Source of the DNA: JASHVB01 sp963762885
GTDB lineage: Bacteria; Pseudomonadota; Alphaproteobacteria; Acetobacterales; Acetobacteraceae
DNA length: 64,000 nt
Assembly: GCA_963762885.1 (NCBI GenBank)
Contig: CAVXNH010000016.1
Coordinates: 62,001 to 126,000, forward strand
Reading direction: 5' to 3'
Of the stretch, positions 33,875-43,006 are shown piece by piece. Each line of letters begins with the position of its first letter. Within the stretch, counting starts at the first letter, position 1. The position numbers and the translations under genes are program-made. The notes below the pieces were generated by a model. That model worked only from the letters and a program-made list of their open reading frames with translations, was not told the origin of the DNA and ran no database searches.

Positions 33875-35098
33875 GTGCAGAAGTTACTGAGCGCGGTCGG
33901 GCGGGCTTCCCCGCTGATATTGCTGCTGTTTCTGATCGTTGCCACGCTTCAGCTCGGCTTGCAGTTCGGCGTCACCAAGGCCGCATTGAACCATACCTTA
34001 TCCAGCCTCTCCTGGCTGTTTGCCGCGACCGCCTGTGCCGGCTCCGCGACCGTCCTGGCGGGGCTGCTGTTTGAATCGCTGGTGCCGGCGGATGCCGAAC
34101 CCCGGAAAGGACTGTTCATGGATGTGCTCAACCGGTTGACCAACCGATCGGCGCTGGAATCGATGATGGCGGGTGCCCATAAGCCGGAGGTGATCGATGC
34201 CAACGAACTGGCCGCGCGCCTGAAGGCGAAGGTGATCGGCCAGGATGCCGTATGCGACGACCTGGCGGCTCAGATCAGGCGCCGGCTGGCCCTGGCGCAG
34301 CGCGGCAAGCCAGTCGGCATCTTCCTGTTCGCCGGCCCGCCGGGCACCGGCAAGACCTACCTCGCCAAACGGCTGGCGGTCGAATTGAACCGCAAGCTGC
34401 TGGCGCTCGACATGACGCAGTTCTCGTCGCCGCATGCCGCAAGCCAGTTATTCGGCGCGCCGAAGGGGTATGTCGGCTCGGACAGCTATGGCGCGCTGAC
34501 CTCCGCGTTGCGGGAAAATCCCGATTCCGTTGTGCTGCTGGATGAAATCGAGAAGGCCCATCCCGAAGTCCACAAGCGCTTCCTGTCCGCATGGAACGAT
34601 GGGCATATAACCGAGGCTTCCGACGGCAAACAAATCTCGACTACCCGCGCCATCTTCATGCTGACCTCGAACGCCGCGACCGATGAGTTGACCGAGATCG
34701 TCACCCGGAACGCCGGCGATCCGGATGAGATCCGGCGCTCCTCGATGATCGTGCTGCGGCAGGCCGGCTTCGCGCCGGAGGTGCTGAACCGGCTGGACCG
34801 GGTCTTCGTGTTCCGCGCCCTGAATGGCCTGGATATCGCCCGTGTGGCCGCGCTGGAGATCGAGGCCGTGATCGAGAACTACGGATTGCAGGTGGCCGAG
34901 GGTGGCATCGATCCGGTCCTGCTGTTCGACATGATGCAGCGGCAGGAACGCATCGGCGCCGCGGCATCGGCGCGCGATCTGGCCCGCTCGATCGAGGAAA
35001 CGATCAGCGACAGTCTGATCGCGGCCAAGCAGAAGAAGGCCACGAAAGTGGCGCTGATCACCGATGGCGGCCGGGTGATCGCTGAAATCGCCGACTAG
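33875..35098 (+). CDS. Membrane-anchored AAA+ ATPase (ClpA/B-like module)
   Basis: It encodes 407 residues from GTG 33875 behind GAGAGGGGGCC. Two transmembrane helices lie at about 13-33 and 45-67, then a cytoplasmic AAA+ domain: Walker A GPPGTGKT (154-161), pore loop GYVG (198-201), Walker B VVLLDEIEKAHPEV, sensor MLTSNAATDEL and an Arg-finger region (APEVLNRLDRVFVF). It resembles the second AAA domain of ClpA/ClpB but lacks the N-domain, D1 and any ClpP-docking loop I can see. Its likely role is membrane-localised protein unfolding or remodelling. Substrate unknown. Confidence 0.85.
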   Translation: MQKLLSAVGRASPLILLLFLIVATLQLGLQFGVTKAALNHTLSSLSWLFAATACAGSATVLAGLLFESLVPADAEPRKGLFMDVLNRLTNRSALESMMAGAHKPEVIDANELAARLKAKVIGQDAVCDDLAAQIRRRLALAQRGKPVGIFLFAGPPGTGKTYLAKRLAVELNRKLLALDMTQFSSPHAASQLFGAPKGYVGSDSYGALTSALRENPDSVVLLDEIEKAHPEVHKRFLSAWNDGHITEASDGKQISTTRAIFMLTSNAATDELTEIVTRNAGDPDEIRRSSMIVLRQAGFAPEVLNRLDRVFVFRALNGLDIARVAALEIEAVIENYGLQVAEGGIDPVLLFDMMQRQERIGAAASARDLARSIEETISDSLIAAKQKKATKVALITDGGRVIAEIAD

Positions 35099-35167
35099 CG
35101 AGCCAGTGGGTTGGGCTCCGACATGTCATTGCGAGTTGGCTACCGGCCCTGCGCCGGCCGAACCGCC

Positions 35168-35281
35168 CTGAATGAAACCGTCGTCCCCCGTGTCATGACC
35201 GGGCTTGGCCCGGTCACCCACGTCTTGCAGTGCCGCGGAGGTCGAAGTCGCGGGTGGCCGGCCCGGGCCGGCCATGACACA
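35168..35281. repeat. Palindromic intergenic repeat, family A
   Basis: It begins CCTGAATGAAACCG and contains GTGTCATG, then GGCCCGGGCC-type palindromes, ending GGCCATGACAC. The same start and palindromes recur at 36323-36399 and, in diverged form, at 55464-55520. The remainder of 35099-35448 holds no gene. Confidence 0.65.
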
Positions 35282-35448
35282 GGAGACTGTTCCTTGCGAG
35301 GGCCGGACCAGCGGGGCAATCTCCAGCGGCACGAGCCAACGGACGCCCATCGCCTGTCGGGCAAACACGTGCGTCGTCGCCCCGCTACCCGCACCGACAA
35401 TGCCCCCGGCGTGACTCGCGCGGCACCGATCATCGCTGCCCGGCACGC

Positions 35449-36328
35449 ATGAACGCCCTCGGCCGGCTGTGGAACCGGGCGCCACTCTGGAGGCGCGCGG
35501 TGTTCGTGACGGCCGCGGCCGTGGCGCTCACTATCGCCTATCCGCCGGCATGGCTGGGAGACAGCGTGCCGGTGCTGCCGCAACGCGACGTGCCGGTCTC
35601 CATGGGTCCGGAACCCGCGCCGGCTTCAGGTTCGCGGCAGGAGCCGGTGGCGGTTATGCCGGCGAAGGACCCCAGTATTCCCGCTGTCGGCGTATTCTAT
35701 ACGGGACATCTTCCCCTCGGCGCCCAATCCGTGCCGTTGCCGCCCGGACGGTGGCTGGCGCTCGCGGTCGCCAACGCCGGCCCGTCCGCCACGACGCCCG
35801 GTGCGTCCGTGTTTCTGGCACTGGTGCTTGGCAGCCGCATCAACGCTGCCGCGGTGATCAGCGGGTCAACCACGCCGGAACCCCACGACGCGGGCTACCC
35901 GGCGCCGCTGGAGGCGCAGATTTCCGACCTTTTATTATCGTCGCGTGCTGGCGGCGGCAGATCATGGCGCGGTGGACTTCTGGGTGGTCGGCGTCAGCCA
36001 GCAGGCGCGATGGAACGACCCGTTGCGTCAGGCCGCCGCCAACCTGATTCGCCAGCAGGGCCTGGTTTTCGGGGACCGGCTGGATTCTGCCGTGTTCCGC
36101 TTTGCCGATAAGCGCAATTGGGTTTCCGCGGATTTCATGTTCCCCGATACCGCCGCTACCAACGATGCGGTACGGCCCTGGATTGAGGCCGCTGCCCTGT
36201 CCGACACCGCGCTGCTGAGTCATTCGGAAAAGGTGCGCCGCTGGGGCAAAGTCTGGCACGAGATCATGCGCCGAGGCTTCGCCGGCACGCTCCGGCCAGG
36301 AGACGAGGCGCATATCGCACCGCCCTGA
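35449..36328 (+). pseudogene. Membrane-anchored hypothetical protein with frameshift
   Basis: Two frames read as one protein of about 290 residues. The first (35449 to about 35925) has an N-terminal membrane anchor (residues 13-30) and a Pro/Ala-rich linker, then LPPGRWLALAVANAG. The second frame runs from about 35930 to 36328 and continues YYRRVLAAADHGAVDFWVVG to DEAHIAPP. A single-base shift in the run CCTTTTATT joins them. The family is unknown; the part FADKRNWVSADFMFPD looks folded and extracytoplasmic. Sequencing error is as likely as a true mutation. Confidence 0.55.
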
Positions 36329-36399
36329 ATGAAACCGCCGTCCCCCGTGTCATGGCCGGTCCTCGGGTCAAGCGCCCGAGGACCGGCCATGACACGGGG
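36323..36399. repeat. Palindromic repeat, family A, with a perfect 25-bp stem
   Basis: Arms 36343-36367 and 36375-36399 are perfectly complementary over 25 bp with a 7-base loop. It starts at the stop codon of the preceding gene, so it could act as a 3' mRNA stabiliser or terminator. Confidence 0.8.
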
Positions 36400-36520
36400 A
36401 CTGAAAGCGCGCGATCGAAGAGTCATGCCAACCCGCAAATCGATTGACGTACGGCACGGACCGCCTCCAACCGTCATGGCCGGCGTCACTCGCCCGCAGC
36501 CGAGCATCGGGACGAGCGCC

Positions 36521-36928
36521 CTATTCCACCTCGATGATGCCGACCATGCCATCCCAATCATGGTCGGCACAGGTCAGGTCGTACTTGCCCGGGCGTTGCG
36601 GCGCCAGGTCGATGTCGGCGGTTTCGCCGGGCTGCACCACCACCTCCTGGCCACCGTTCGCCAGCTTGCCGGGATCGCGCACGATCGCCTCGGCGAAGAA
36701 CGCAGGCGCAGTGAACTCATGCAGATCTTTGCCGGTGTTTTGCAGATGCAGGCGGTAGGTGACGCCGTGGCGGAACGTGAGGTGATCCGGCACGAAGCGG
36801 TAATCCACCAACTGCACCTGCACGACCTGCGGCTTCGACCAGTCGAGCGCGGGCGCTGCGGCCGCCGCGATGACAGGCAATACCAGCCCGCCTAAACATT
36901 GACACACAAACGATCGCCTCAACGTCAT
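36521..36928 (-). CDS. Secreted cupredoxin-like copper protein
   Basis: It encodes 135 residues. The signal peptide runs to about residue 23 (LVLPVIAAAAAPA). The cupredoxin fold carries its copper ligands in DLHEFTAPAFF (His) and in CADHDWDGMVG (Cys, His, Met), the usual His...Cys-x2-His-x4-Met order of type 1 copper sites. It likely carries electrons or copper in the periplasm. The ATG sits inside a palindromic repeat (36924-37006), so the repeat supplies the 5' leader. Longer frames upstream are repeat and intergenic DNA. Confidence 0.82.
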   Translation of the reverse strand: MTLRRSFVCQCLGGLVLPVIAAAAAPALDWSKPQVVQVQLVDYRFVPDHLTFRHGVTYRLHLQNTGKDLHEFTAPAFFAEAIVRDPGKLANGGQEVVVQPGETADIDLAPQRPGKYDLTCADHDWDGMVGIIEVE

Positions 36929-37006
36929 GCCGACGAAGGTCGGCATCCACGGCTTTCTGCTGCGGCGCGCTGCGCAGTCGTGGATGCCGACCCTCGTCGG
37001 CATGAC
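36924..37006. repeat. Palindromic repeat, family B
   Basis: GTCATGCCGACGAAGGTCGG and its near-complement at the other end enclose a CTGCTGCGGCGCGCTGCGCAG core. A related copy is at 39499-39582. One end overlaps the cupredoxin start codon. Confidence 0.75.
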
Positions 37007-37112
37007 GGAAAGGGCGCGTCGACGTGTCAATCCTTTGGCGGGCTGATATAACATCGCAGCGGCACACAGCAAGCCGGGCACGGCGCCAAGACCAGCGCGC
37101 AGCCTGACCACT

Positions 37113-37787
37113 TTAATCACGGAACAGCCAGTCCCAGAACTTCGGCGTCGGCAGGTCGCTCGGCACGACGTGGCCGGGCACCGCGCTGCTGAGCAAATGG
37201 CGGCCGACATCGCGCTCGGCCGCGCGCGCGCGCTGGAAGGCAATGACGGCGGCACTGAACGCATCCGGCTCGCCGTCGGCCATCTTGGCGCCCCGAGCCT
37301 CGACGGCGTCGAACTCCCCGGCTCGCCGCAGCACGTCGAGCAATCGCAGCGCTGTTGCCGGCTCCGGCTGCGCGCCCCACAGCGCCGCCACGTCGCGGCG
37401 CAATTTTGCCGCCTCGGTCATGTCGGCGGCATCGTCCGCGGCCCAGGCGCCCTGCAACGTGGCTTCCGCGGCTACCGGCTTGTCGCCGGTCGCCTCGCAG
37501 ATCATCGCCCAGCGGCGGAACAGCAGCGTGTCCTCCGCGGCTTCCAGGGCCAGGGCGCGATACGCCGCCGACTCCACCACCGCCTTCAACGTCGGAGCCA
37601 GCACCGACAGATCCGGCGCGGCGGCGTGGCAGGTCCCGCAGGCCTGTAACCAGTCACGCAGGGTGGAGCGCACCGGTTCGCCGGGACGCATGTCCAGATC
37701 AGGGGTGATCTCCGGTGGGCGAGGCGCGTGGAACGGCGCCCGCGCCGGGCCGCCGCAAAGCGCGCAATGCAATGTCGTTTCGCTCAT
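37113..37787 (-). CDS. Hypothetical zinc-binding-type protein coupled to the aminotransferase
   Basis: It encodes 224 residues from ATG 37787, which overlaps the stop of the upstream aminotransferase (ATGA). The N-terminus has HCALCGGPARAPFHAPRPPE, and ACGTCHAA follows near residue 50; together they give a four-Cys zinc site. The rest is helical and Ala-rich, like a tetratricopeptide-type stack. The coupled arrangement suggests a common function, but I do not recognise the family. Confidence 0.7.
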   Translation of the reverse strand: MSETTLHCALCGGPARAPFHAPRPPEITPDLDMRPGEPVRSTLRDWLQACGTCHAAAPDLSVLAPTLKAVVESAAYRALALEAAEDTLLFRRWAMICEATGDKPVAAEATLQGAWAADDAADMTEAAKLRRDVAALWGAQPEPATALRLLDVLRRAGEFDAVEARGAKMADGEPDAFSAAVIAFQRARAAERDVGRHLLSSAVPGHVVPSDLPTPKFWDWLFRD

Positions 37788-38932
37788 CCCGCCATCTCCA
37801 CTCGAATGCCGTCTCGCAACCGCTGCATCGCTCGCTCCATCCGTTCGGCCGACTGGGCGAAGCAGACCCGCAGGAAGCCCTCGCCGGCGGTCCCGAACGC
37901 CATGCCCGGGGCAACCGCCACTCGATGGTGGGTCACCAGCTTCATCGCCAGCCCCAGGCTGTCGGTCAGCCCCTCAACGCCCAGGAAGGCATAGAACGCG
38001 CCAGGGGGCGCGGCGTAGCGGACACCGTTGACGCCATCGAACGCCTGGCTGGCCAGCGTCCTCCCGGCGGCGCAATGAGCGCGGAACTGGTCCACCGCCC
38101 CAGTGTCGTGGATGGCGGCGATGCCGGCCTGCTGAATGAACGGGGCGACGCCGGAATGCACAACCTCGACGACCTCGGTCACGGCATCGCGCGTGCCTTC
38201 GGGCAGCACCAGCCAGCCCAGCCGCCAGCCGGTCATCGTCCAGGTCTTCGAGAAGCTGTTACAGACGATCACCCGGTCTTCCGGCTCCGCCACATCGAGC
38301 AGGGAGGGGGCGGCTTGGTGTTGTCGTAGACGAGGCGGGAATAGACCTCATCGGAGATCAGCCAGACGCCGTGGCGGCGGGCCATCTCCAGGATGGCTTG
38401 CAGTTCGTCCCTTGTGGCGGTCCAGCCGGTCGGATTGTTCGGCGAATTGAGGATGAACGCCCGAGCACCGCGCAGCACAGAGTCCAGCCGGTCGAGGTCC
38501 AGGCGGAAGCTGCCGTCGGCCTGCGCGTCGAGGTCGAGTCATCAGTTCCGCGCTGCGCAGGTGGACGGCATTGCCGATATTGGGCCATAGCGGGCTGTGC
38601 ACGACGACGCGATCGCCGGCGCGCACGGTGGCGGCGAGCGCCACCGACATCGCGGCCATCCCAGACGCGGCGACCTGGATCCGCTCCTCCGCGACCGGTT
38701 TGGCATGCAGGGCGGTGAGATAAGCCGCCAGCGCGTCGCGCAGCGCCGGCACGCCGCGCACATCCGGATAGCGGGTGAAGCCGGCATCCAGCGCGGCAAC
38801 GGCGGCATCGTGAGCGGATTGCGGGCTGGGCTGATCGGATTCGCCGAAGCACAGGAACTCGACGTCCGGCGCGGCGAAGGCCAGACGGGCGACCTCGACG
38901 ATGCGGGAGCCGGGGATGGTGATGATGTCCAT
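37784..38932 (-). pseudogene. PLP-dependent class I/II aminotransferase with two frameshifts
   Basis: Three overlapping frames form one protein of about 382 residues. Part 1 (38932 to about 38540) starts MDIITIPGSRIVEVARLAFA and includes FTRYPDVRGVPALRDALAAY. Part 2 includes FILNSPNNPTGW and GVWLISDEVYSRLVYDN. Part 3 (38313 to 37784) starts near EDRVIVCNSFSKTWTMTGWR with the PLP-binding Lys in SFSKT. The whole matches fold-type I enzymes of the AspC/AraT kind. Shifts lie near 38540 and 38315, the second explained by one missing base (GCC run). Whether the gene is truly dead or misread cannot be told from sequence alone. Confidence 0.85.
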
Positions 38933-39131
38933 GCTTAACGATCTGGTGGTTGCGTTGCGTGGTTGCGACTCGGCGCGAGACGAGGTGATGCGTCCGCCAC
39001 GTTAATAGCATTTCGGCAACCGGTCCCTCGATCGAACTGCCCGTAGGGCAGTAACAAACAAGGGGTGGCCGCCCTCTGGATCGGAAACAGCCGGACGGCG
39101 GCCATGCCGGAACGGATGGTCGCAGCCCCGG

Positions 39132-39425
39132 TCAGATTTGGCCCGCCCCGCCGTCTCTCCCGCCGTGCGGATATGGCCCGGTCGATCGCCGCCGGTGGGC
39201 CAGCAGGCCGCAACCGACCAGAGCGGTTCCAAGGATGCTCAGCGTCCCCTGTTCGGGAGCGACCGCCTCCATGCCAAACACCCCGTCGAGGATAGTATCA
39301 GTCGAGCCGCCGTTAATCTGGGAGCCGGGTGTTTCGGCATCGGCCTGTTGCACCGCCGCAGGCGTGGTCGTTCCATGTGAAAGCCGCCGACACGTCACCC
39401 TCGGTCGGCTGAAGCCCGCAAACAT
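39132..39425 (-). pseudogene. Fragment with a PEP-CTERM-like C-terminal signal
   Basis: A 97-residue frame contains APEQGTLSILGTALVGCGLL followed by AHRRR, which resembles the PEP-CTERM sorting signal (Pro-Glu-x, hydrophobic helix, Arg cluster) with Gln in place of Pro. The frame then runs on 17 residues past the Arg cluster, and the N-terminal part is not a convincing exported protein. Probably the tail of a lost exported gene. Confidence 0.35.
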
Positions 39426-39498
39426 CCACAGTCGGCTCTGGCCGGTTCAAAGTCTGATACCAGCCCGCGAAAAGGCTGACACACGGACGGTGCACCCC

Positions 39499-39582
39499 GT
39501 CATGCCAACGAAGGTCGGCATCCATGACTTTACTTGGCGCGACGCACGAAGCCGTGGATGGCGGGCCTTCGCCCGCCACGAC
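39499..39582. repeat. Palindromic repeat, family B, diverged copy
   Basis: GTCATGCCAACGAAGGTCGG start, with the matching far arm replaced by a GCGGGCCTTCGCCCGC hairpin. The rest of 39426-39663 has no gene. Confidence 0.6.
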
Positions 39583-39663
39583 GGCGGGCGCGGTCGATGA
39601 GTCGGACATTACGCTGCCTGGTATACGGCTCCTGATCTCGGGCTGTGTCGGCAGGTATTCCAG

Positions 39664-41568
39664 CTACGTCCCCGCCGGCCCGCTCCGGTCGTGCTTGCCC
39701 CGCCGATGCCCCGGCCCGTGCGTGTCCTCCAGGTTCAGCGCCGCGTTGATCAGCGCCAAATGCGAGAACGCCTGCGGGAAGTTGCCAAGCTGCCGCCGCG
39801 CCACCGGGTCGTATTCCTCCGACAGCAGCCCGACGTCGTTGCACAGGCCCAGCAGCTTCTCGAACATCGCGCGTGCCTCGCGGTGGCGGCCGAGCAGGGT
39901 CAGGCAGTCCACGTACCAGAAGCTGCAGGCGAGGAAGACGCCCTCGCCCGGCGGCAGCCCGTCTACCCCCTTCTGCGAGCGGTAGCGCTGCACCAGCCCG
40001 CCCGCCATCAGCTCCCGCCCGATCGCCTCGATGGTGGCGCGCATGCGCGGATCGTCCACCGGCAGGAAGCCGACCAGCGGCAGCAGCAGCAGGCTGGCGT
40101 CCAGTTCGTCGGCGCCATAGTACTGCACGAAGGCACCCTTGGCGGGGTTGAAGCCGTCGCGGCACACGGAGTCATGGATGTGGGCGCGCAGCCCGCGCCA
40201 ACGGTCGAGCGGCCCTTCCAGCCCGAACTCCTCCGCCGTCCGGATGGCCCGGTCGATCGCCACCCAGGTCATCGCCTTGGAGAAGGTGAACTGGCGCGCC
40301 CCGCCGCGCACTTCCCAGATGCTCTCGTCCGGCTGGTCCCAAATCGCCTCCACATGCTCTGTCAGAGCAGTCGCCAGGTCCCAGCTTTCACCGTGCGGCG
40401 GCACCAGGCCGCCGTGCACCTCCTGGTACAGTGCGTCGAGCAACTCGCCATAGACGTCGAGCTGCACCTGCGTGCTGGCGGCGTTGCCAACCCGCACCGG
40501 GCGCGCCCCCTGGTAGCCGCGCAGCCACGGCACTTCCCACTCCATGATCCATCGCTCGCCGGCCAGGCCATATAACGTCTGCACCTGCGCCGGGGTGCCG
40601 GCCACGCTGCGGCGCAGCCACGCGCCCCAGGCCCGCGCCTCCTCCTGATAACCGGCATGCAGCAGCGCCATCAGCGTGAACGTGGCATCGCGCAGCCAGC
40701 AGTAGCGGTAGTCCCAGTTGCGCTTGCCGCCCAATTGCTCCGGCAGCGAGGTGGTGGGTGCGGCGACGATGCCGCCAGTTGGTGCGTAGCTCAGCGCCTT
40801 CAGCGTGATCAGCGAGCGCAGCACCGGTTCGCGCCAGGGGCCGTGGTAGGTGCAGCGGCCGGACCAGTCGGTCCAGAACGCTTCGGCCTCGGCCAGCGCC
40901 GCCTCGGCGTCCGGCGGGTGCGGCGGCGGCCGATAGGACAGGCCGTGCGTCATGACGAAGCAGACGCGCTGCCCGGCTGCCACATCGAATGCGGCGACAT
41001 GGGTCAGCCCGTGCGCGCGCAGCGTCACGTCGCTATGCAGCACCACCTGGTCTGGTCCGGCGACGGCGCGGATGCCGTGCCGGTGCGTCAGCCGCGTCAC
41101 CCAGGGCACCGCCGAGCCGTAGTCGAAGCGCAGCGCGACATCGAGCTTCATGGGGACGCTGCCCGAGCGCCCCTCGACGATGCGTACGATCGACTGGCGA
41201 CCGGGCACCATGCAATCGATGAGCGCGACGCTGCCCTGTGGGGTGTCGAACACGGTCTCCAGGATCAGCGTGCCGGGCCGGTAGTACCTGATCCCGCGGG
41301 CATCTTCGGCGTCCGGCGCGATGCGCCAGCTTCCGTTGTCCGGCGTACCGACCAGGGCGGCAAACGCGGCCGGGCTGTCGAAGCGCGGCCAGCACAGCCA
41401 GTCGATCGAGCCGCCGCGGCTGACCAGCGCCGCGGTGTGGCAGTCGCCGATCAGCGCGTAGTCCTCGATCGCCGGGGTAGAGTCCGGCGGAGCGGCAGGC
41501 TGGGCGTCCCGCCGTACGCTACGGTCGTCGGCGTGCGGTCGGGACTGGGTCAGTTCGCGTTGCCCCAC
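39664..41568 (-). CDS. Glycoside hydrolase family 15 enzyme (glucoamylase/trehalase type)
   Basis: It encodes 634 residues from GTG 41568, which overlaps the end of the preceding secreted-protein gene. The continuous frame to 42042 is an accidental fusion. Typical GH15 motifs are IEDYALIGDCHTAALVSRGG, SIDWLCWPRFDSPAAFA, KRNWDYRYCWLRDATFTLMA and two carboxylates in SIWEVRGG and LLSEEYDP, the expected catalytic acid and base. The enzyme would release glucose from alpha-glucans or trehalose in the cytoplasm; no signal peptide is present. The (alpha/alpha)6 barrel length of about 600 residues matches family members. Confidence 0.9.
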   Translation of the reverse strand: MGQRELTQSRPHADDRSVRRDAQPAAPPDSTPAIEDYALIGDCHTAALVSRGGSIDWLCWPRFDSPAAFAALVGTPDNGSWRIAPDAEDARGIRYYRPGTLILETVFDTPQGSVALIDCMVPGRQSIVRIVEGRSGSVPMKLDVALRFDYGSAVPWVTRLTHRHGIRAVAGPDQVVLHSDVTLRAHGLTHVAAFDVAAGQRVCFVMTHGLSYRPPPHPPDAEAALAEAEAFWTDWSGRCTYHGPWREPVLRSLITLKALSYAPTGGIVAAPTTSLPEQLGGKRNWDYRYCWLRDATFTLMALLHAGYQEEARAWGAWLRRSVAGTPAQVQTLYGLAGERWIMEWEVPWLRGYQGARPVRVGNAASTQVQLDVYGELLDALYQEVHGGLVPPHGESWDLATALTEHVEAIWDQPDESIWEVRGGARQFTFSKAMTWVAIDRAIRTAEEFGLEGPLDRWRGLRAHIHDSVCRDGFNPAKGAFVQYYGADELDASLLLLPLVGFLPVDDPRMRATIEAIGRELMAGGLVQRYRSQKGVDGLPPGEGVFLACSFWYVDCLTLLGRHREARAMFEKLLGLCNDVGLLSEEYDPVARRQLGNFPQAFSHLALINAALNLEDTHGPGHRRGKHDRSGPAGT

Positions 41569-42030
41569 ACATGAGCGCCGCCGTTGCCCAGGCAGTAGCA
41601 GGCCGAGCCGGGCGCGACGGGCTGGTCCATCGGGCAGGTGTAGGAACCGGCGTTGCAGATCTGACCGGTCCCGCTGGGCATCGCGCTGGCCTGCGGCGAC
41701 GCGTAGCCCTGGCCCTGGGGCGGCGCATAGCCCTGGGGCGGCGCGTAGCCTTGGCCCTGAGGCGGCGGGTAGCCCTGGCCCTGAGGCGGGGCATAGTTCG
41801 GATCGTACGAGCATCTGCGGCGGCGGATAATAGCCGGGTGGTGGTGGGTAGTAGGCCGGCGGGTAGGTGTACGGGTAGATCGGCGGCGCGACATAAACAC
41901 CGGGGAAGCCGAAGCCGACCCAGATCCGGGCAGAGGCCGGAGTTACGGCGGCGAAACAGCCGATCAGGGCGGCGCCAAGCGCGGCCGCGCCGATCGAGCG
42001 ACGGAGGAACTGCGGAAGGGTGCTGATCAT
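41550..42030 (-). pseudogene. Secreted Pro/Gln/Tyr-rich protein with one frameshift
   Basis: From ATG 42030 a signal peptide (IGAAALGAALIGCF, ending near PASA) leads into a Tyr/Pro-rich region (YTYPPAYYPPPPGYYPP). Near 41815 one base is missing; the other frame continues as SYDPNYAPPQ and four copies of a PPQGQGY-type repeat, then a Cys-containing tail (CNAGSYTCPMDQP, ACYCLGNGGAHVWGN) ending at 41550. The tail resembles small secreted Cys-rich modules. The GH15 start overlaps this end. Function unknown. Confidence 0.7.
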
Positions 42031-42134
42031 GGGTGGCAGCATGCCAGCGGAGTGTATCCAAATTGTGTCTGGAGATGAGATTGGCGCGGCAAGGTCGGCA
42101 CGCCAATCACGCCTTTTTCATCATGCTCGCTGGG

Positions 42135-42728
42135 TCACAGCGACACCAGGAGGTTGCCGCTGGAGGCCTGGTTGACCCCGTAGGCCTGTAGCGCCTGGGC
42201 GATGTCGGCCGTCAGCGTGTTCTCCGCGGACTGGATCGATGCGCTGGTTCCGGTGCTGGCGGTCGCGGCGCCCGCGGTGGTGCCGTTCGCCTGCGCGATG
42301 TCGGCAACCAGGGTGTCGGCAGCCGATTGCAGCGGCGCAGTGGCCGCAGTGCCCGTGGAGCCGGCGGTTGTGGCGCTGGTCGCCGACCCACTGGTCTGCA
42401 ACGCGCTGGCGATGTCTCCGACCAGGCTGGACAGTGTGGACTGGATCGAGCCTGCACCACTCCCCCCGCCATTGCTCTGCTGGCTGCTATCCGCTTCGTG
42501 GTGATGATGGTGGTGGTGTTGCACGCCGTCGGTATTCTGCTGGTCCGGCTGGCTTGCGGTCGCAGTCGTCGATGCGGTGGTCGATGTCGGCGTGCCGTTG
42601 GCGATGCTGTTCTGCCATTGCAGCAGGCTCGACTGGAATGCGCTGGCGCTGGGCTGCTCCGCAGCCGAAGCATCCGTGCCGTTCGGCCATGGCGACCGTT
42701 GAGTAGAAGCTGCGGCGCTGATCGACAT
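42135..42728 (-). CDS. Low-complexity Ser/Thr/Ala protein with a seven-histidine run
   Basis: It encodes 197 residues from ATG 42728 behind GGAGACC. After a Thr/Ala/Ser-rich region comes QNTDGVQ followed by seven His. The C-terminal half has three repeats of the form S-I/L-Q-S-A/T-x-x-x-L-x-A/G-D-I-A-x-A-L/N. No signal peptide is seen. A related family carrying a His tract and such repeats occurs in acetic acid bacteria by memory only. Metal binding by the His tract is a reasonable inference. Confidence 0.7.
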   Translation of the reverse strand: MSISAAASTQRSPWPNGTDASAAEQPSASAFQSSLLQWQNSIANGTPTSTTASTTATASQPDQQNTDGVQHHHHHHHEADSSQQSNGGGSGAGSIQSTLSSLVGDIASALQTSGSATSATTAGSTGTAATAPLQSAADTLVADIAQANGTTAGAATASTGTSASIQSAENTLTADIAQALQAYGVNQASSGNLLVSL

Positions 42729-42815
42729 CGGACGGTCTCCTGGAACGGGTTGTGCCGATCCAATGAGCAAGTCCCATGCCGCAACAGTATCTGTCCCGTG
42801 CTGCGCGCAGGCTAA

Positions 42816-42965
42816 CCTCTCCCGCGAGAGCGGGAGAGGTCGAGGGCGCGTAGCGCACGAGGGTGAGGGTGATCGGGTCGGCACATAGCAGGCAGAACGT
42901 GCCGACCCGATCACCCTCACCCGCGTCGCTACGCTCCGCGACCTCTCCCGCTCTCGCGGGAGAGG
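42816..42965. repeat. Long inverted repeat, family C (150 bp)
   Basis: Outer arms CCTCTCCCGCGAGAGCGGGA and their complement, inner arms GATCGGGTCGGCAC / GTGCCGACCCGATC, and a short loop. Similar units are at 59628-59781 and half a unit at 58486-58534. It separates two convergent-reading regions. Confidence 0.85.
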
Positions 42966-43006
42966 TGTATCTGCCCGGCACCTCCTGCCGCACCGGCAGC
43001 AACTGC

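Noticed and set aside
39664..42042. Single 792-residue protein joining a secreted Tyr/Pro-rich region to GH15
   Set aside because: The secreted part continues naturally in another frame to a stop at 41550; the fusion results from a frameshift near 41815.
42487..42560. His-run as a cloning tag or vector contamination
   Set aside because: The run is interior, uses mixed CAC/CAT codons and is embedded in a normal gene with its own ribosome binding site.
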